The position numbers and the translations under genes were made by a program. Positions 13,183 to 25,050 of a stretch of 64,000 nucleotides of DNA are shown here, one piece after another. The stretch is from NCBI RefSeq assembly GCF_047496725.1, contig NC_132973.1, forward strand, positions 11,294,233-11,358,232, in the 5' to 3' direction. The stretch is from Anoplolepis gracilipes (Eukaryota > Arthropoda > Insecta > Hymenoptera > Formicidae). Positions within the stretch are counted from its first letter, which is position 1. Every line of letters begins with the position of its first letter. The notes beneath the pieces were generated by a model, which worked only from the letters and a program-made list of their open reading frames with translations, searched no databases and had not been told where the DNA came from.

Positions 13183-15281
13183 TATATATATATATAATGA
13201 CAAGTGAAATCAGTTAATATGTTAAAGTGGATTAGGTAGTGCGACTTTTTATCGCGAAACACGTTTGGGTTTGCCACTTTTTCCTTCGAGTTAAATCTAG
13301 CTAGACCTGAAGCCGCGCTCGAGAAAACACGTGGGCTCCCTTAAAAAGGTGCTCATTCCTCATTAGCGACGTTTACATCGTTTGAGAAAACAAGATGTCG
13401 ATATATGCTACAGAAACAAGTTCCACTTCGTTTTTATTCGTTTTCCTTGTATATCTTTAGTCGGTACAGTAAAATCTATTTACTGTTATTTACTGTGTAT
13501 TCTTAAAAAAATATAAAAAATCAAGATATTTTCTTGGTTTTCGATATTTTTGCTTTCAAAATTTTCTTAACTTTACAGTTATTAATTATACATATAATAG
13601 AGATTTTTTTATTACAGTTTTTCTTAAAATTTAATTTTGCAATATATATTTATCTCTCTAAAACGGTAAATCTTTCATGTTGCGAAATTCTTTTACAGAT
13701 TCATACTTGACTCTTGAAATTGCAAGCAATTCCTCCTAAATACACATAAATTTTAATTTTTAATTATAAGATTCTCTGTTTCTCTCAATGTCAAAAGTGT
13801 CTGCATTCATGTAATTAGAATTATAAAAAATAGATTCTTAAAATGAGAAAATATAGGATTTCCAACTTAATTTTCCTTTGTATCTGCAATAATACGAATG
13901 TTCAACAATGACAATGAACAGTTTCAGTCCAGGCTTTTTGCCCGGTAAAATCGCCTCTTGAAACGACCGACGTCGGACGTCGGACTCGCTTTATATACCT
14001 GTCTTCGTCGGCTTTGCAGCTTGATCAATATTGCGCGGACGAAGGCAGAGGCAGCAGTGACCGGGAATCGGTTTGTTCGCTGTTGACGATTAGCGATCGG
14101 CTCGCATGATCTTTCTAGCACGCCTCAAATTTCATGCTCTCGATATCGCGCTCTCGACATACCGCTCGTTCGTCGAGTGAAAGGTGATTTATATACAGAC
14201 CGTTCCAAAATACTCACGAGGAAAATGCCATTTTTTTCCTTTCTCTAAGTTTTATTTAAATTTCTGAAATTTTGTCTTAAATCTTACCAATGGTGAGAAA
14301 CGAAACTTCTTCTTCTTCTTCTTGGCTATGAAACTATATGTCAAAACAACGCGGTGCCACGTTCATTGAAATAAAGATCACCCTGAGGATATTTTCGTCG
14401 ACCCTCGTTCCGAGTCAAGTCAGCAGGAACGAGTATCGGGGCGCAATGCGTCAGTTCCTTCGATACTAGAGTTACCAACAACCCCTCGATATAATACAAG
14501 GGGTGACGTCATACTCTCCATGTTACTCTGTAAATATAATTCGTTGTTTTGAAGTCGAGTAAAATCGTTTATATGTATATGCAAAATTTATGTATCAAAG
14601 ATCTATAAAATTAATCATGAAAAACACAATTAAGACCTGAAGTGAATCAAGAAACTATAAATTTACAAGTTGTAGATATGAATAAAAATTATAATTGCTA
14701 AAATATACAATTGAATCTATATAATATAAAAATTAAAAATATTCGTGAACCGCTAAAAATGTATAAAATCTAAAATTTATCGGACGATTTACGAATCTAT
14801 ATGTACAAGGATGTATGGATTGAAAAATCTGTGCTGTCGAGACAAACTAACAATAAGCAGATGTTAAAACGTCTCTCGAATACACTCGATGCACATGTAC
14901 TTCCGGTTGCTCTCTTATACGCGATATATATTTCTGCCACATGTGATATCGTAAAGTGCACCGCGCGTTGGAAATTGATGTGTTCGATCGAGGGAATCGA
15001 ATGTCAGGAACCGGTTAGTTAACCTTGTTTCGAAAGAATATTTTAAAAATAAACAGCACGTAGGAGAGGCGAGATACTTGTTCATTGAGTATATTGCTTC
15101 AATGCTGCTATTATTACATCCGCAAAGACTAGCCTTGTGATCTGTAAGCCCTGTAATTTTTGCGCGAGTTAATCTAAAACCTTTTGTCAGAAAATTTTTA
15201 ACAATTGTTAATTTATCATATTTAACATTTTAATTAATGCCAATAAAAAAATTTGCATCTATTTTTCATTTTCCATATAAT

Positions 15282-15378
15282 TAGTTTTAAAATTTTTGCA
15301 TCTTCACAGAGTGAACTCTATATGCACATATTTGATATCACAAGTTTCTTCTGATAATTATTTTTTCGATAGTAAAAA
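15282..15378 (-). repeat. dispersed repeat, copy 2 (inverted)
   Basis: Reverse complement of the 13080-13182 repeat at high identity. Similarity stops on both sides at AT-rich sequence. I see no transposase frame between the two copies. Confidence 0.75.
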
Positions 15379-15993
15379 ATTAGAAAATTTAAATCTTTTC
15401 TCAACAATTTATTGTTAAAAATTATTAATATTAAAAAATTATTTGCATAAAATCTTTGATCTTAAAAATGATCGATTTTGCAGCTTCCCTTTGTATTTCA
15501 CAAATTATGATGGAAACATTGTTTTCTAGTTTCTTATCAACTATTTGCCGATTATTAAAGTTGTTTCAAACAGATATATCGGACTGAATAAAATAAATTT
15601 TTAAATAAAATTTTGCATAAAAATTGTATACAATTTCTGAAGAATGACAATCAAATTCCCTTAAACGAGCAGCAATCTAACGGATACAAGTGCACGACTA
15701 ATTATAAGAAGATGTTTCAAGAGAGAAAAGCAAGGATCAGAAGGAGGAAGACTGGAACAAAAAGCTACGGTGGACAGTGGCAAAGTATCAAGTAACATTC
15801 GTCATGGTGAATGCGGAGACGTCGACCTCGGATGCATCCCGGTCAGGCTAGTCGCATATATGCGTATGTATGCCATGTGTGAACATACACATGCACACAG
15901 ATCCGTTTTCCAGTCAGGCAGATGTACATCATACACAGTGTGAACGGATTTAACCCTCTTTCTTCTAGTTGGAGGCGGCTTTTATAAATTGGA

Positions 15994-16276
15994 ATGATAA
16001 ATCGGGAAGAAAAAAACGCGAACCTCGGAGACAATGATTCTGTAAATGATATCATCGTCTCTCTTCTCCGCGAAGAGCGCGGAAATACAAATCGAAAACT
16101 CGCAACAGACTCGCGAAGGGCTGCATCTCAAACTGTACTTGCCATAAAGGTCAGTGCACCACGAGGCTGGTACGGAATTAACCTAACCGCAGTATATAGC
16201 GCTCATAATTGTTTGTTTCCAGATTCTTCAGAAGTTGGACCAACGGAGTCGATTAAGGCGCAAGAGCTTGATATAG
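15994..16276 (+). CDS. possible small two-exon gene, unknown product
   Basis: Tentative model. An open frame from ATG 15994 to 16149 ends at a GTCAGT donor. After a 73-bp intron, with a TTTGTTTCCAG acceptor ending at 16222, it continues in frame to a TAG at 16274-16276, giving 69 residues. The joined protein is charged and polar (many Arg, Lys, Asp, Asn) with a Leu/Arg-rich C terminus. I do not recognise any family. A further TTCTTCTAG acceptor just upstream (exon start 15969) would place this ATG in an internal exon. It could be a lncRNA or chance. The intron size and position are the main reason to list it. Confidence 0.2.
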
Positions 16277-18368
16277 GAAAAAAAAAAAAACAGGAATGAT
16301 TATTACAATATATCAATACTAAGAACGCATTGACGTAATGTAATTTTTAAATTTGAAGAATAATTTACTTCCTTATAATTAGCATCGAGATCAAAATTGA
16401 TTGTAGAATCAATAAATTATATACGAGAGAGCGTGCACGTCGTGTGTTTATTGCAGACAGCGTCATTTCTCTGGGATAGGATATGCGTTGATAATGATAA
16501 AAAAGTATAAGATGACGTGGCATCAGCAAACGCCCACACGCCGAGGCGAGAAAATCGAAACTTTATTGAATCGCGCACATTTCACCCTTGAACTCTTCCG
16601 CAATCTACTTTACGATAATTAAACTCTAGCGCTAATTAGGAGTTTAATGACCGAGATTCCTAGGCACTATGATTTTAAGGTATTTATAAATCTTGAATAA
16701 TAAAACTAAAAAATTACTTATCATCTTTATATATTATTACTTAATTATCATATAATTTTATTTATAATTTTTAAAAAATTATATTTTATTTAGTTTTTGT
16801 TCCCCAAAATAATTATATATAAATAATTACTACTGATTAGTATTACATTTTTTTATTAATTTCTTGTTTTATCTGACAATGAGTCAAAGTTTTGCTAAAT
16901 ATTACATACATGTATACACGACGTTAATTCCGCGACTCGTCAAACAAAAAAGCGCAATAATTTGCTTATCTCACAGTCAAATATTTGTATTTCGATATAT
17001 ACACATATATATATATGTACATATATATTCACGCTTTTATCGCGAATCATAAACCGTTTTATCATAAATAGCGCAATCTGTTTTTTGAACACGTTTCTGC
17101 ATTATCGTTTAGCTCGTGATATCTTCGCAAAATATGTAAATAAATACATGGCCTTGTACAGAAATATTTTATGATTGTTCTAGTTGCAAAATGCGATCTA
17201 TAAAACGCGAACAAAATTCCCAAATTAAAAAAAAAAAAAAAACAGATTATTCAAGAGATATTTTCAAGCTTTTCCAAGATTTTTATGTATTTACGAGAAA
17301 AAAAATGAAAAATATATTTTTAGATGCATTAAATTTGACTGAAATATGATGAGAGAATCGCATATAAAACGTTTTATTTAAAAATTAGAATCGATATGAT
17401 TTTTTAAAAATATTTTAAAATATTTGGCATTAATCAGATATAATAACTTATATTTAGAATGAGTAATAATAAGTATGTAAAGTTAATGAATGCAGTGGCC
17501 AGCTGTTAGCCTAGTTTCCACGAACGCATGGATCCTCTTATGAAGCTTAATTGTATAGGTCTTCACGTAAACATGGATTAAACCGCAACAAGATTCAAAA
17601 GAGAATCGTCTCACAATCGATTAGTTGTCTGAGGGAGATAAGTAACTTTTTTTAGTTTCTTGCACATTTATTTATATCTGTTCGAAGAATAAGTTCAAGT
17701 CTTTACTAAAATATTACGGAAAAAACGTTATTTCATCATATTGTTATGAACATTCGTATAGAAAAAATGGAAAAATTTCTTTCAAACATATGTATTGTTA
17801 TATTGTACGTCTATCGAAATCCTTTCTTCAAAAAATATGCAGAATTATTTCGCTGTTTTATTGTGTAATTTTTAAGGATAAAAAGATTAATTAAGATATT
17901 AATTAAGATTAAGATACGCTAACAAAGAGAAAAATGACAAATGCAAAGAAAGATCAAGGTTCAGATATTATACACTTGGCATAATTAAATGCTAATGATA
18001 CTTGCAAATGCATCTGAAAAATGCAATTACACAAAATGAAATTGCAAAATTGCGTGTACTCTCAAAAGAGTCGAGTAAGTACTAGTAGAAATTAAATACG
18101 CACAATATAAGCAGCTTGCTATAATAAACTAACACAAGTCGTCAGCTATGTACAGCTCAAAGCTTGATCAACGATGATGTTATTTGAATAATTCCTACAA
18201 ACGGTCGATAATGGCATCAAATTGAATCGCTGAATAAAGTCCAAAGGGACTGGATCTCTTCATCACTAGCGCGATATAATATTGATGCACCTACACTAAT
18301 GAAACTATATATCGAATTAGATTCAGAATGTTAAATTTATATATAGATAGGAGAATTAAATTTACATG

Positions 18369-18831
18369 ATAATAAGAAATTTATTTAATTCAAATTCTAA
18401 ATTTTAGCTTGAGATGAATCGATAATTAAAATAAAATGATATGTTAGTGTTAGATCGACAATTTTGATTTCTTTAATGGGATTTTAAATTATACTTTTAT
18501 TATATAAGCGATTTTTAATTCTTACGAGCGAGAACTGAAACGGGGCTTTTCACGAGATTCTGTTTCTAGATCTGAAATATTAACTTTCGAAATTATTAAA
18601 TTATTATTAAATTTAAACGACAATAATAAGAAATTTATTTAATTCAAATTCTAAATTTTAGCTTGAGATGAATCGACAATTAAAATAAAATGATATGTTA
18701 GTGTTAGATCGACAATTTTGATTTCTTTAATGGGATTTTGAATTATACTTATTAGTGATTTTTAATTCTTACGAGCGAGAAGTGAAACGGGGCTTTTCAC
18801 GAGATTCTGTTTATAGATCTGGAATATTAAC
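18369..18831. repeat. tandem duplication, unit about 215 bp, offset 254 bp
   Basis: Copy 1 covers 18369-18584 and copy 2 covers 18623-18831, separated by 38 bases. They share long identical runs such as TTCAAATTCTAAATTTTAGC and GGGGCTTTTCACGAGATTCT. They differ by a few substitutions and a small deletion in copy 2 within the TATTATATAAGC segment. No coding potential is visible in either copy. Confidence 0.92.
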
Positions 18832-19743
18832 CTCGATATATTATTTGTATGAGTTTCGAGTCGTATGACTGAAAATATATATACAGCAACCCAGTTTCCC
18901 TGGTCTTTATGTGATCGCAGAAACACGGTCAGATATTATTGCGCGTAGGACTATTGTGCGTCTGTCTGTGTGTAAGAGAAGAGGCATAATCGCGAGTTTC
19001 TGGCAATTTTCATAGCCAAAGGGGCAAAGACACCGACGGTTATTTCTCTCTACGTTAACTCCGCGATATCGCAGCGATTTCCCACGACCCTCGTCGAACC
19101 GTGAGCACCATAAAGGCCGGACTATCGATTTTGCATCACGCTTCTTTTTCTGTCATGCCGCGAGAGTCTACGAAGCTTCTTGGGTTCGTACCAAATGGGA
19201 ATGTGTTAAAAATATCCGTCGTGATACTTTCGTTTCACGTAGATACAATTTAAATATTAAAGCTAAATTTTATTCTTAAATTACTTTAATCAAATTCTAT
19301 AATATTTAATTTTATTATTATTTCAATTATATAAACATAATGTATATTATTTTAAATTATTTTTAATTTATATATTGCATAGATAAAAACTTGGAATATG
19401 TAATACATTTTTCACGTAACGCTCTTGATTAATAAATCAAGAATGATTAGAAAATCAACGTGAGAGAGAGAGAGAGTATCTAATATTATCCGAAGAAATT
19501 CAATGAAACTAAAAGAACTCAACTGAAGACATCGCTTTGCTATCGCGAAACGCGAAGCGAAATGTGCGTGACAGGATTACGAGACCGTGGTCGGCGTGCC
19601 TCGACGCAGTTGCATAATTTCTTTGCTGGTGTCTTTGCAGAATTTTCGCGAAACGGAATGCCGCGGTGCGTATTTACGTTGCCAGCAGCACGCGGTCGAC
19701 CCCGTTCAAGGTAACGCGGCCAACGAAGACCTGGAGAGAACGG

Positions 19744-19745
<2 letters not shown>

Positions 19746-19781
<36 letters not shown>
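19746..19781. repeat. (TA)n microsatellite
   Basis: Uninterrupted TA dinucleotides. Confidence 0.95.
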
Positions 19782-19955
19782 TATTGTACTTTTTATAGGG
19801 TGTTCTTAAAACAACGCGTCGACTATTCTCGTAACATTATTGCATATACTAGAGAAATAATAATTATTTACAATCACACATTATACATTTCGTATAGATA
19901 AAATCGATAAAAATTATGCTGAAAACAGAGTGGTATTTATTTAAAAAATGGAAAA

Positions 19956-19957
<2 letters not shown>

Positions 19958-19993
<36 letters not shown>
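19958..19993. repeat. (TA)n microsatellite next to a MITE
   Basis: Uninterrupted TA dinucleotides ending 16 bases before the pogo-like MITE at 20010. Confidence 0.95.
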
Positions 19994-19996
<3 letters not shown>

Positions 19997-20009
19997 TATT
20001 ATTACACTA

Positions 20010-20194
20010 CAGTCGAACCTCTTATTCTACGACCCTCTTATGCTACGAAACCTCTTATCCTACGACAAAAAATCCTCTCATGCTACGACCGCGAAATGGG
20101 AATTATACCCCCACTCTCAAATTTTTGTCATAGGATCAGAGGTTTAAGGGGAAGATTCCGGACCGAAAATGTCGTAGGATAAGAGGTCCGACTG
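20010..20194. mobile_element. 185-bp pogo/Tigger-like MITE
   Basis: The element starts CAGTCGAACCTCTTATTC and ends with the inverted complement of CAGTCGGACCTCTTATCC. A TA dinucleotide flanks both sides (20008-20009 and 20195-20196), as expected for a TA target-site duplication. The left half carries four subterminal direct copies of CCTCTTATNCTACGA. There is no transposase frame. The CAGT-type ends and the TA duplication are typical of pogo/Tigger members of the Tc1-mariner superfamily, so this is a non-autonomous copy. Confidence 0.88.
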
Positions 20195-21141
20195 TATATC
20201 CAAAATTTGCGTGAAGATATATAACATAATTAATACTAACACTATTTCCCTAGTTTTAGATAAGATTTGGCTCGTAACGTCATGCAAGGGGATCCACCGG
20301 AAGATGATCCAAGATTAGCCGAATAACCGAGAGACGAACGAGAGGGTCGAGCTCATGACGGTTGCATTCTCCCTCAGGCTACATCGAGAATGTCAACAGA
20401 GAGTAAATGGGATCCAATTGGGTCACGAAGATCACGAGATCCAAGTAAGAAAACCGTAGAGTTACAAAATTTCAAAACTCCTTTAAATTCCCGGAAAATT
20501 CGAAGACTTTTGCAGCTTTAAATTTTAAATAGTTTCAACAAAAGTTGAGTTTTATAAAATTAATTTAGAAATCTCCGAAACTTATTAAATCCAAAATTCC
20601 ACAAAAAAGAAGATAAAAGTTTCATGGAACTCTAAAACTGTTCAAAACTTTAAAACTAAACCGTGTATATTTAAAAAAATTTTAAATTGTATAAAATATA
20701 TTTTCTCCTTTGAAACTATAAAACTCCGCGACTTTAGTAACCTAATCGATAAATCTGAAAAACTTAATTTCAAAATATTTTAAATCTTACGTATATGTAT
20801 TAAAGAGATATTTAAATTGATTGTGTATTAAGAATTTATTTACTCCCCTGAGCAACTTTGGTATACGTCGAATCATATTCTTACAATTACAGACAAAGAA
20901 CTCACGTGTAGACAATAAAAGAAAAGGATAAGATGGCTTGATGTGTTAACAGTCGATCGATAATGTTACGTATGCACGCATACACACGCATTACGTATTA
21001 ATGCGTATACGCACACACGCAACGACCGCGATCTAACGGTTCATTAATAAATTATCGCAGAAAAGGTCAGGCAAGACGATCGCTCTCTTCGAGATCGCAT
21101 GACCGAATACACATATATCGTGTTCTCACTTCATTTTATAT

Positions 21142-21336
21142 ACAAAGTATCCCATGTTCAATAAGCTTGTCTTAAGCAATAGATTGAAGAATCGAGAATT
21201 TTGTAGGATATATTTTTAGTTTTTCAATATTAAATACTCGAATCAATTGTCAAAAATTTACAAACAATTATATTTAATAACAATTTAATTACAATTTATA
21301 TCGCATCGAGATCGTTTGTCTTGACGAGACACCCTA
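21142..21336. mobile_element. possible degenerate MITE
   Basis: A left end TACAAAGTATCCCATGTTC faces a right end GAGACACCCTATA. The ends are loosely inverted and resemble the CAGGGTGTCC termini seen at 53848-54384. The interior is AT-rich. The match is weak. Confidence 0.3.
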
Positions 21337-22249
21337 TATCGAAAGTGCCAACAATTGATGTCTCCATGTTCTCATCTCACTCGTAAATTATTTCTAAATG
21401 ATCATTGTGAGATTTATATCACACAATACTTGGCACATTGTTTTCGACCGTCTTAATTCACTCTATCGTGAAAAATGCACCTCGGGGCGCTATAATTTCC
21501 CACGCATGAGTTTTTCTCATTTCCCGTTCTCATATGTACACGCGGCATCATGTCACGAGATACACGCGCACATCTTCGAGCGATCGAACCTCCGAAATTC
21601 TTGAAAAGCGCCCGCGCAGATGTGGACAATATACAGACAATGTGAAATGATACAATTATCAATAATGAATAAATATTATTAATATTTAAATAAATATATA
21701 TTATTACCGTAATAATATTCAGATGCTTAGCTGTTAAATCTCTAATTCTCTATGCAAATTATGCATTCACGTTCTTTTCACCGGGTGTTAAGTTTATGAA
21801 ACTTGTGTCATTCCAGGCGAGAAACATGAAATGACGTTAACGACGGGATTGTCGATGACAAAATCAACGGACGCAAATATTGACTGCTTTATAACTGAAT
21901 TAAGTTTCCTTATATACCGGAATGCTTTTAATCTCGACACAAATATCGACATAAAATTGTCGAGGAAAAAAATTAATTATTTTAATCATTATAATTATTT
22001 AATATATATTTATATATATATATACACACATAATCACGGAATAAAAAATTAGAGTTTATTGCAGAAATGATACAATTTCCTATAAGAAGCGTTATAAAAA
22101 TAAAACATCCAAAGCTTGTGAAGCTTACACAAATTATAGATTAATCTCAGTGTTACACTATATATTATTTCACGGATATGCAGAGTTAATTATTATACAC
22201 GATAACAAGACTTAATCGCGTTGCGATCTCTCTCACTTTAGCGATGAGA

Positions 22250-22317
22250 GAAAGAGAGAGAGAGAGAAAAAGAGAGGCGTCTCTTCGTTAAAACTGTTCG
22301 ACAAAAGGAAAGAGAGT

Positions 22318-22358
<41 letters not shown>

Positions 22359-22395
22359 GTAGAGAAACAAAGAGAGAGAGAAAGGAAACTACTCG
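22250..22395. repeat. (GA)n-rich purine tract
   Basis: Purine-only GA repeats with short interruptions at the edge of a CpG-rich block. Confidence 0.9.
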
Positions 22396-22399
22396 AAGG

Positions 22400-23160
22400 G
22401 AGGGCCACCCCCTGCACGGACAGCCGGCGCCCGTGTCCTATGCGGCGACGACGGCCATGTGCCGCCCCCGGAAAACCGCCGCCCATCGAGTACGGCGTAC
22501 GGCGTCGTCTCTCGACGTCGCGACTCGTTATCGAGGCTCTGCGACTCCGTTATCGCGGTCACGCGACGACGGCGCACTAGAAAACGCCTGACTGACAAGA
22601 TATGTCACGGAACACGAAGCTCCGATCTCGCCGTCCCTCTCTCTGTCACTCTCCAATAACTTTCTCTGTCTCTCTCTCTCTCTCTTTCTCACACACGCAC
22701 GTATATACACTCACCATCGTATCCGTCGCACGGCTGTCCGCCGCGTGTCCGTGCATATCCCGAACGGAGAGCCGAGGCAGGCGAGCAGGTGGAAAAAGAA
22801 GGATCGACCGTGTCCTCGCGAGAAGACGATCGGCGTTCAACGTGTGGGCGACGTCGCCCGACGTCGCGACGGCCGACCGGACCGGACAAACGCGAATCGA
22901 CTTCACCCGCGGGCACAGACAGGCACAGAAAATGGCGTTGCACTGTAGCACGCAGCAGCAACAGCGGCAGTAACAGCCCGTTCGTAACAGTTCGTAGTAC
23001 ACTCGCTCGCGTTCGCTCACTCGCTCGTGTTAGCTCGCTAGTACTCGCTAGCTCCCTCGCTACGTCGTCGCGGCGCGGCCGTCGCTGTGGGCTCCGCCGG
23101 GGCCGCCGCTCGATTCCGCCGAACACCGTCGGACTCTGACGGCGCGACGGTCGCCCCCTC
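22400..23160. promoter_or_regulatory. CpG-rich island, putative promoter and 5' exon
   Basis: A sharply GC- and CpG-rich block inside AT-rich DNA. Several long overlapping open frames occur on both strands, but they reflect composition, because all frames are low-complexity Arg/Ser/Pro. The minus strand contains a strong GTGAGT donor at 22714, so the block is best explained as a promoter plus first exon of a minus-strand transcript. The nearest minus-strand gene to the left is SCAR. Confidence 0.5.
22715..23130 (-). other. candidate non-coding first exon (minus strand)
   Basis: The exon 3' edge is set by ATG|GTGAGTGT on the minus strand, with the donor G at 22714. The 5' limit is only a guess from the GC-rich boundary. 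If joined to the SCAR acceptor (exon start 7604), the terminal ATG would open a six-codon upstream ORF closed by TGA. The link to SCAR is an inference from strand, spacing and the lack of other genes between. Confidence 0.35.
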
Positions 23161-24145
23161 TCTTAGCGGCGCGAAATTTAAATCGCACGCATTCCCTCTT
23201 TACATTCTAGTTTGATTAGAAATTTCAATTATTTTCATTTAACATAGCAGTTGTAAGGAAAATATTTCTTTAAAGCCTGCCTCTATTTTATATCTCTATA
23301 TCTCTATTTTCAATATGGAAGTTGTCAGAGAAGAAGGGAGCTGTTAGAAATATTGTCACAGTTTTATGTAAAAATTGAAATCGATATAATTAAAAGCGTG
23401 TATGTTAATGAATTATAATATTTATGCTTCTAAAAAAAAGAGATATATATAGGAACGCATTAAAAAATGTGTAAAATTAATTCTATTAGAAAAATACATA
23501 CAATATCAATGCGTGATAAATCTTCTCTTGATTTTACGCGATAGATGATGCAAATTTCTCTCAAATTTGTAAAAAAAACGTTATGATATACATATATTTT
23601 GTATATACTTTGCGTAGTTTGCGTTCTCTTTTGTGATTACACGTATCTCACACTTTTGATGCTAACCGCGCCATCTATTGCAACAAGTCGAAATAACAGT
23701 CGCGAAATCATTGTCGAAACCATAGACATAAGAAAATATCTAGAACCGGCTAATCAAGTTGGTAAACTAAATTGGATTACACCATATTATTGGCTGTATT
23801 CAGCGCACTCAACAACAGGAAGGGGGTAACATTTCCGCCAACACTCGACGTTGATTTGTTGGTCTAAAAGTAAGAACCAATTACAGTTTGGTCCTGAATG
23901 TGCTCCGTAAACTCAAATTTATCCGTTCTTATATTTGAGATCAGCTGGTCTTAAAAACGAAGCCTAAGAAGTGATTTATTCTTACGGTTACATCTCTATT
24001 TATTTTTTATACATCGTGATAGTAACCGGTAACCTATCGTATGTATCTGATTGATATTTGAATTTTGCGTATTAATTTGTAATTCCTCGCGAGTAGTGCC
24101 ATTAACATAAAATAATTGCGCAGTTTTTACAAAAAGAAACTCACG
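23161..24145. promoter_or_regulatory. upstream region of LSM3
   Basis: AT-rich, with no coding sequence. It contains GCGCCATCTATTG at 23668-23680, whose reverse complement holds TAGATGGCGC. That is the same motif as a cluster upstream of NSUN4 at 34188-34293. No clear TATA box was identified. Confidence 0.35.
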
Positions 24146-24673
24146 ATGGTTGAAGAATCAGAACAGGTGAGTTTTACATAGATTTACACAGACCGTCGTA
24201 TTTACTCACGTGTAATCTCGAATGTCATCCTGAAATAGCTGCCGCCGATTGACGTGAAAGAGCCCCTGGACCTCATAAAATTGAGCTTGGAAGAGCGGAT
24301 TTACGTAAAAATGAGGAACGAAAGAGAGCTTCGAGGAAAATTACACGTAAAGATTTTGATTATTTTAATCACTTTGAGTCTCGATATTTCAAGTTGTATT
24401 TCATACAAAGTGGAGTTATACAATTTGTTTTAAAATATTACAAATCAACATCAAAATTAAACCAAGTACTGGAAAGTAATTTTTACATCTTAATCGTAAT
24501 TTCAGGCTTTCGACCAGCACTTAAATATGGTCCTAGGTGATGTAGAGGAGATCATAAATATAGTGGAGATCGATGAAGAAACGTATGAAGAAATTTATCG
24601 CCAGAAAAAAAGAACCATCCAGATGCTGTTTGTGCGCGGCGATGGCGTGATCCTGGTGTCCCCGCCTACATAA
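24146..24673 (+). CDS. LSM3: U6 snRNA-associated Sm-like protein LSm3
   Basis: Subunit of the heteroheptameric Lsm2-8 ring, which binds the U6 snRNA 3' end in the spliceosome, and of the Lsm1-7 ring in mRNA decay. Three exons, 24146-24166, 24239-24346 and 24506-24673, all phase 0 with GTGAGT/GTAAAG donors and TAG/CAG acceptors, give 98 aa plus TAA. Human LSm3 is about 102 aa. The Sm1 motif includes EERIYVKMRNERELRGKLHAFDQHLN. The stretch VLGDVEE and the Sm2 motif MLFVRGDGVILVSPP complete the Sm fold. The start at 24146 gives MVEESEQ, a short acidic leader as in relatives. The gene is convergent with SPEF1, with 372 bases between the two stop codons. Confidence 0.97.
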
Positions 24674-25044
24674 GATTACTATAACACTTGTGCGGTATTT
24701 CTTTCTCCTTTTTTCTCTCTTTTTATAATGCTATAAATACTTTGTGTCTAATGTATAATCTAAAGTGAAGTTCTACATTATTGATGTCCGATGATTTACA
24801 GCAAGCTGAATAGATTTAATAATTTGATAAGCTTGAAAAATATTTTGCAGTCAATTACACAATATGACTGTCTTATTTCATAATATAATTACATGTACAT
24901 TGTAAGATTCTATAGATGTGATCCAATTGAATGAATAATTAAGTGTATTTTTATAATATATAGTACATGTATAAAAAAAAAGGAAAGTGAGTTACATTGT
25001 ATGTTGCGTATTAGATGGTGTACAATCGTGTTCTTTTGAGAAAA

Positions 25045-25050
25045 TTTATT
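25045..25050 (-). terminator. AATAAA overlapping the SPEF1 stop codon
   Basis: On the minus strand CAATAAATT contains the TAA stop (25048-25046) inside an AATAAA hexamer. If used for polyadenylation the 3' UTR would be only some 15-30 bases long; a downstream site is also possible. Confidence 0.3.

Larger units (their letters stand above)
18832..20009. other. non-coding interval with microsatellites
   Basis: Nothing coding is recognisable. (TA)n tracts lie at 19746-19781 and 19958-19993. The sequence TATAGGGTGTTC near 19795 resembles a single MITE terminus. Confidence 0.5.

Noticed and set aside
22646..23126. Long frames on both strands of the CpG island (124-145 codons)
   Set aside because: Several frames on both strands are open at once, which is expected from GC-rich sequence with few stop codons. 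They show no conserved motif.
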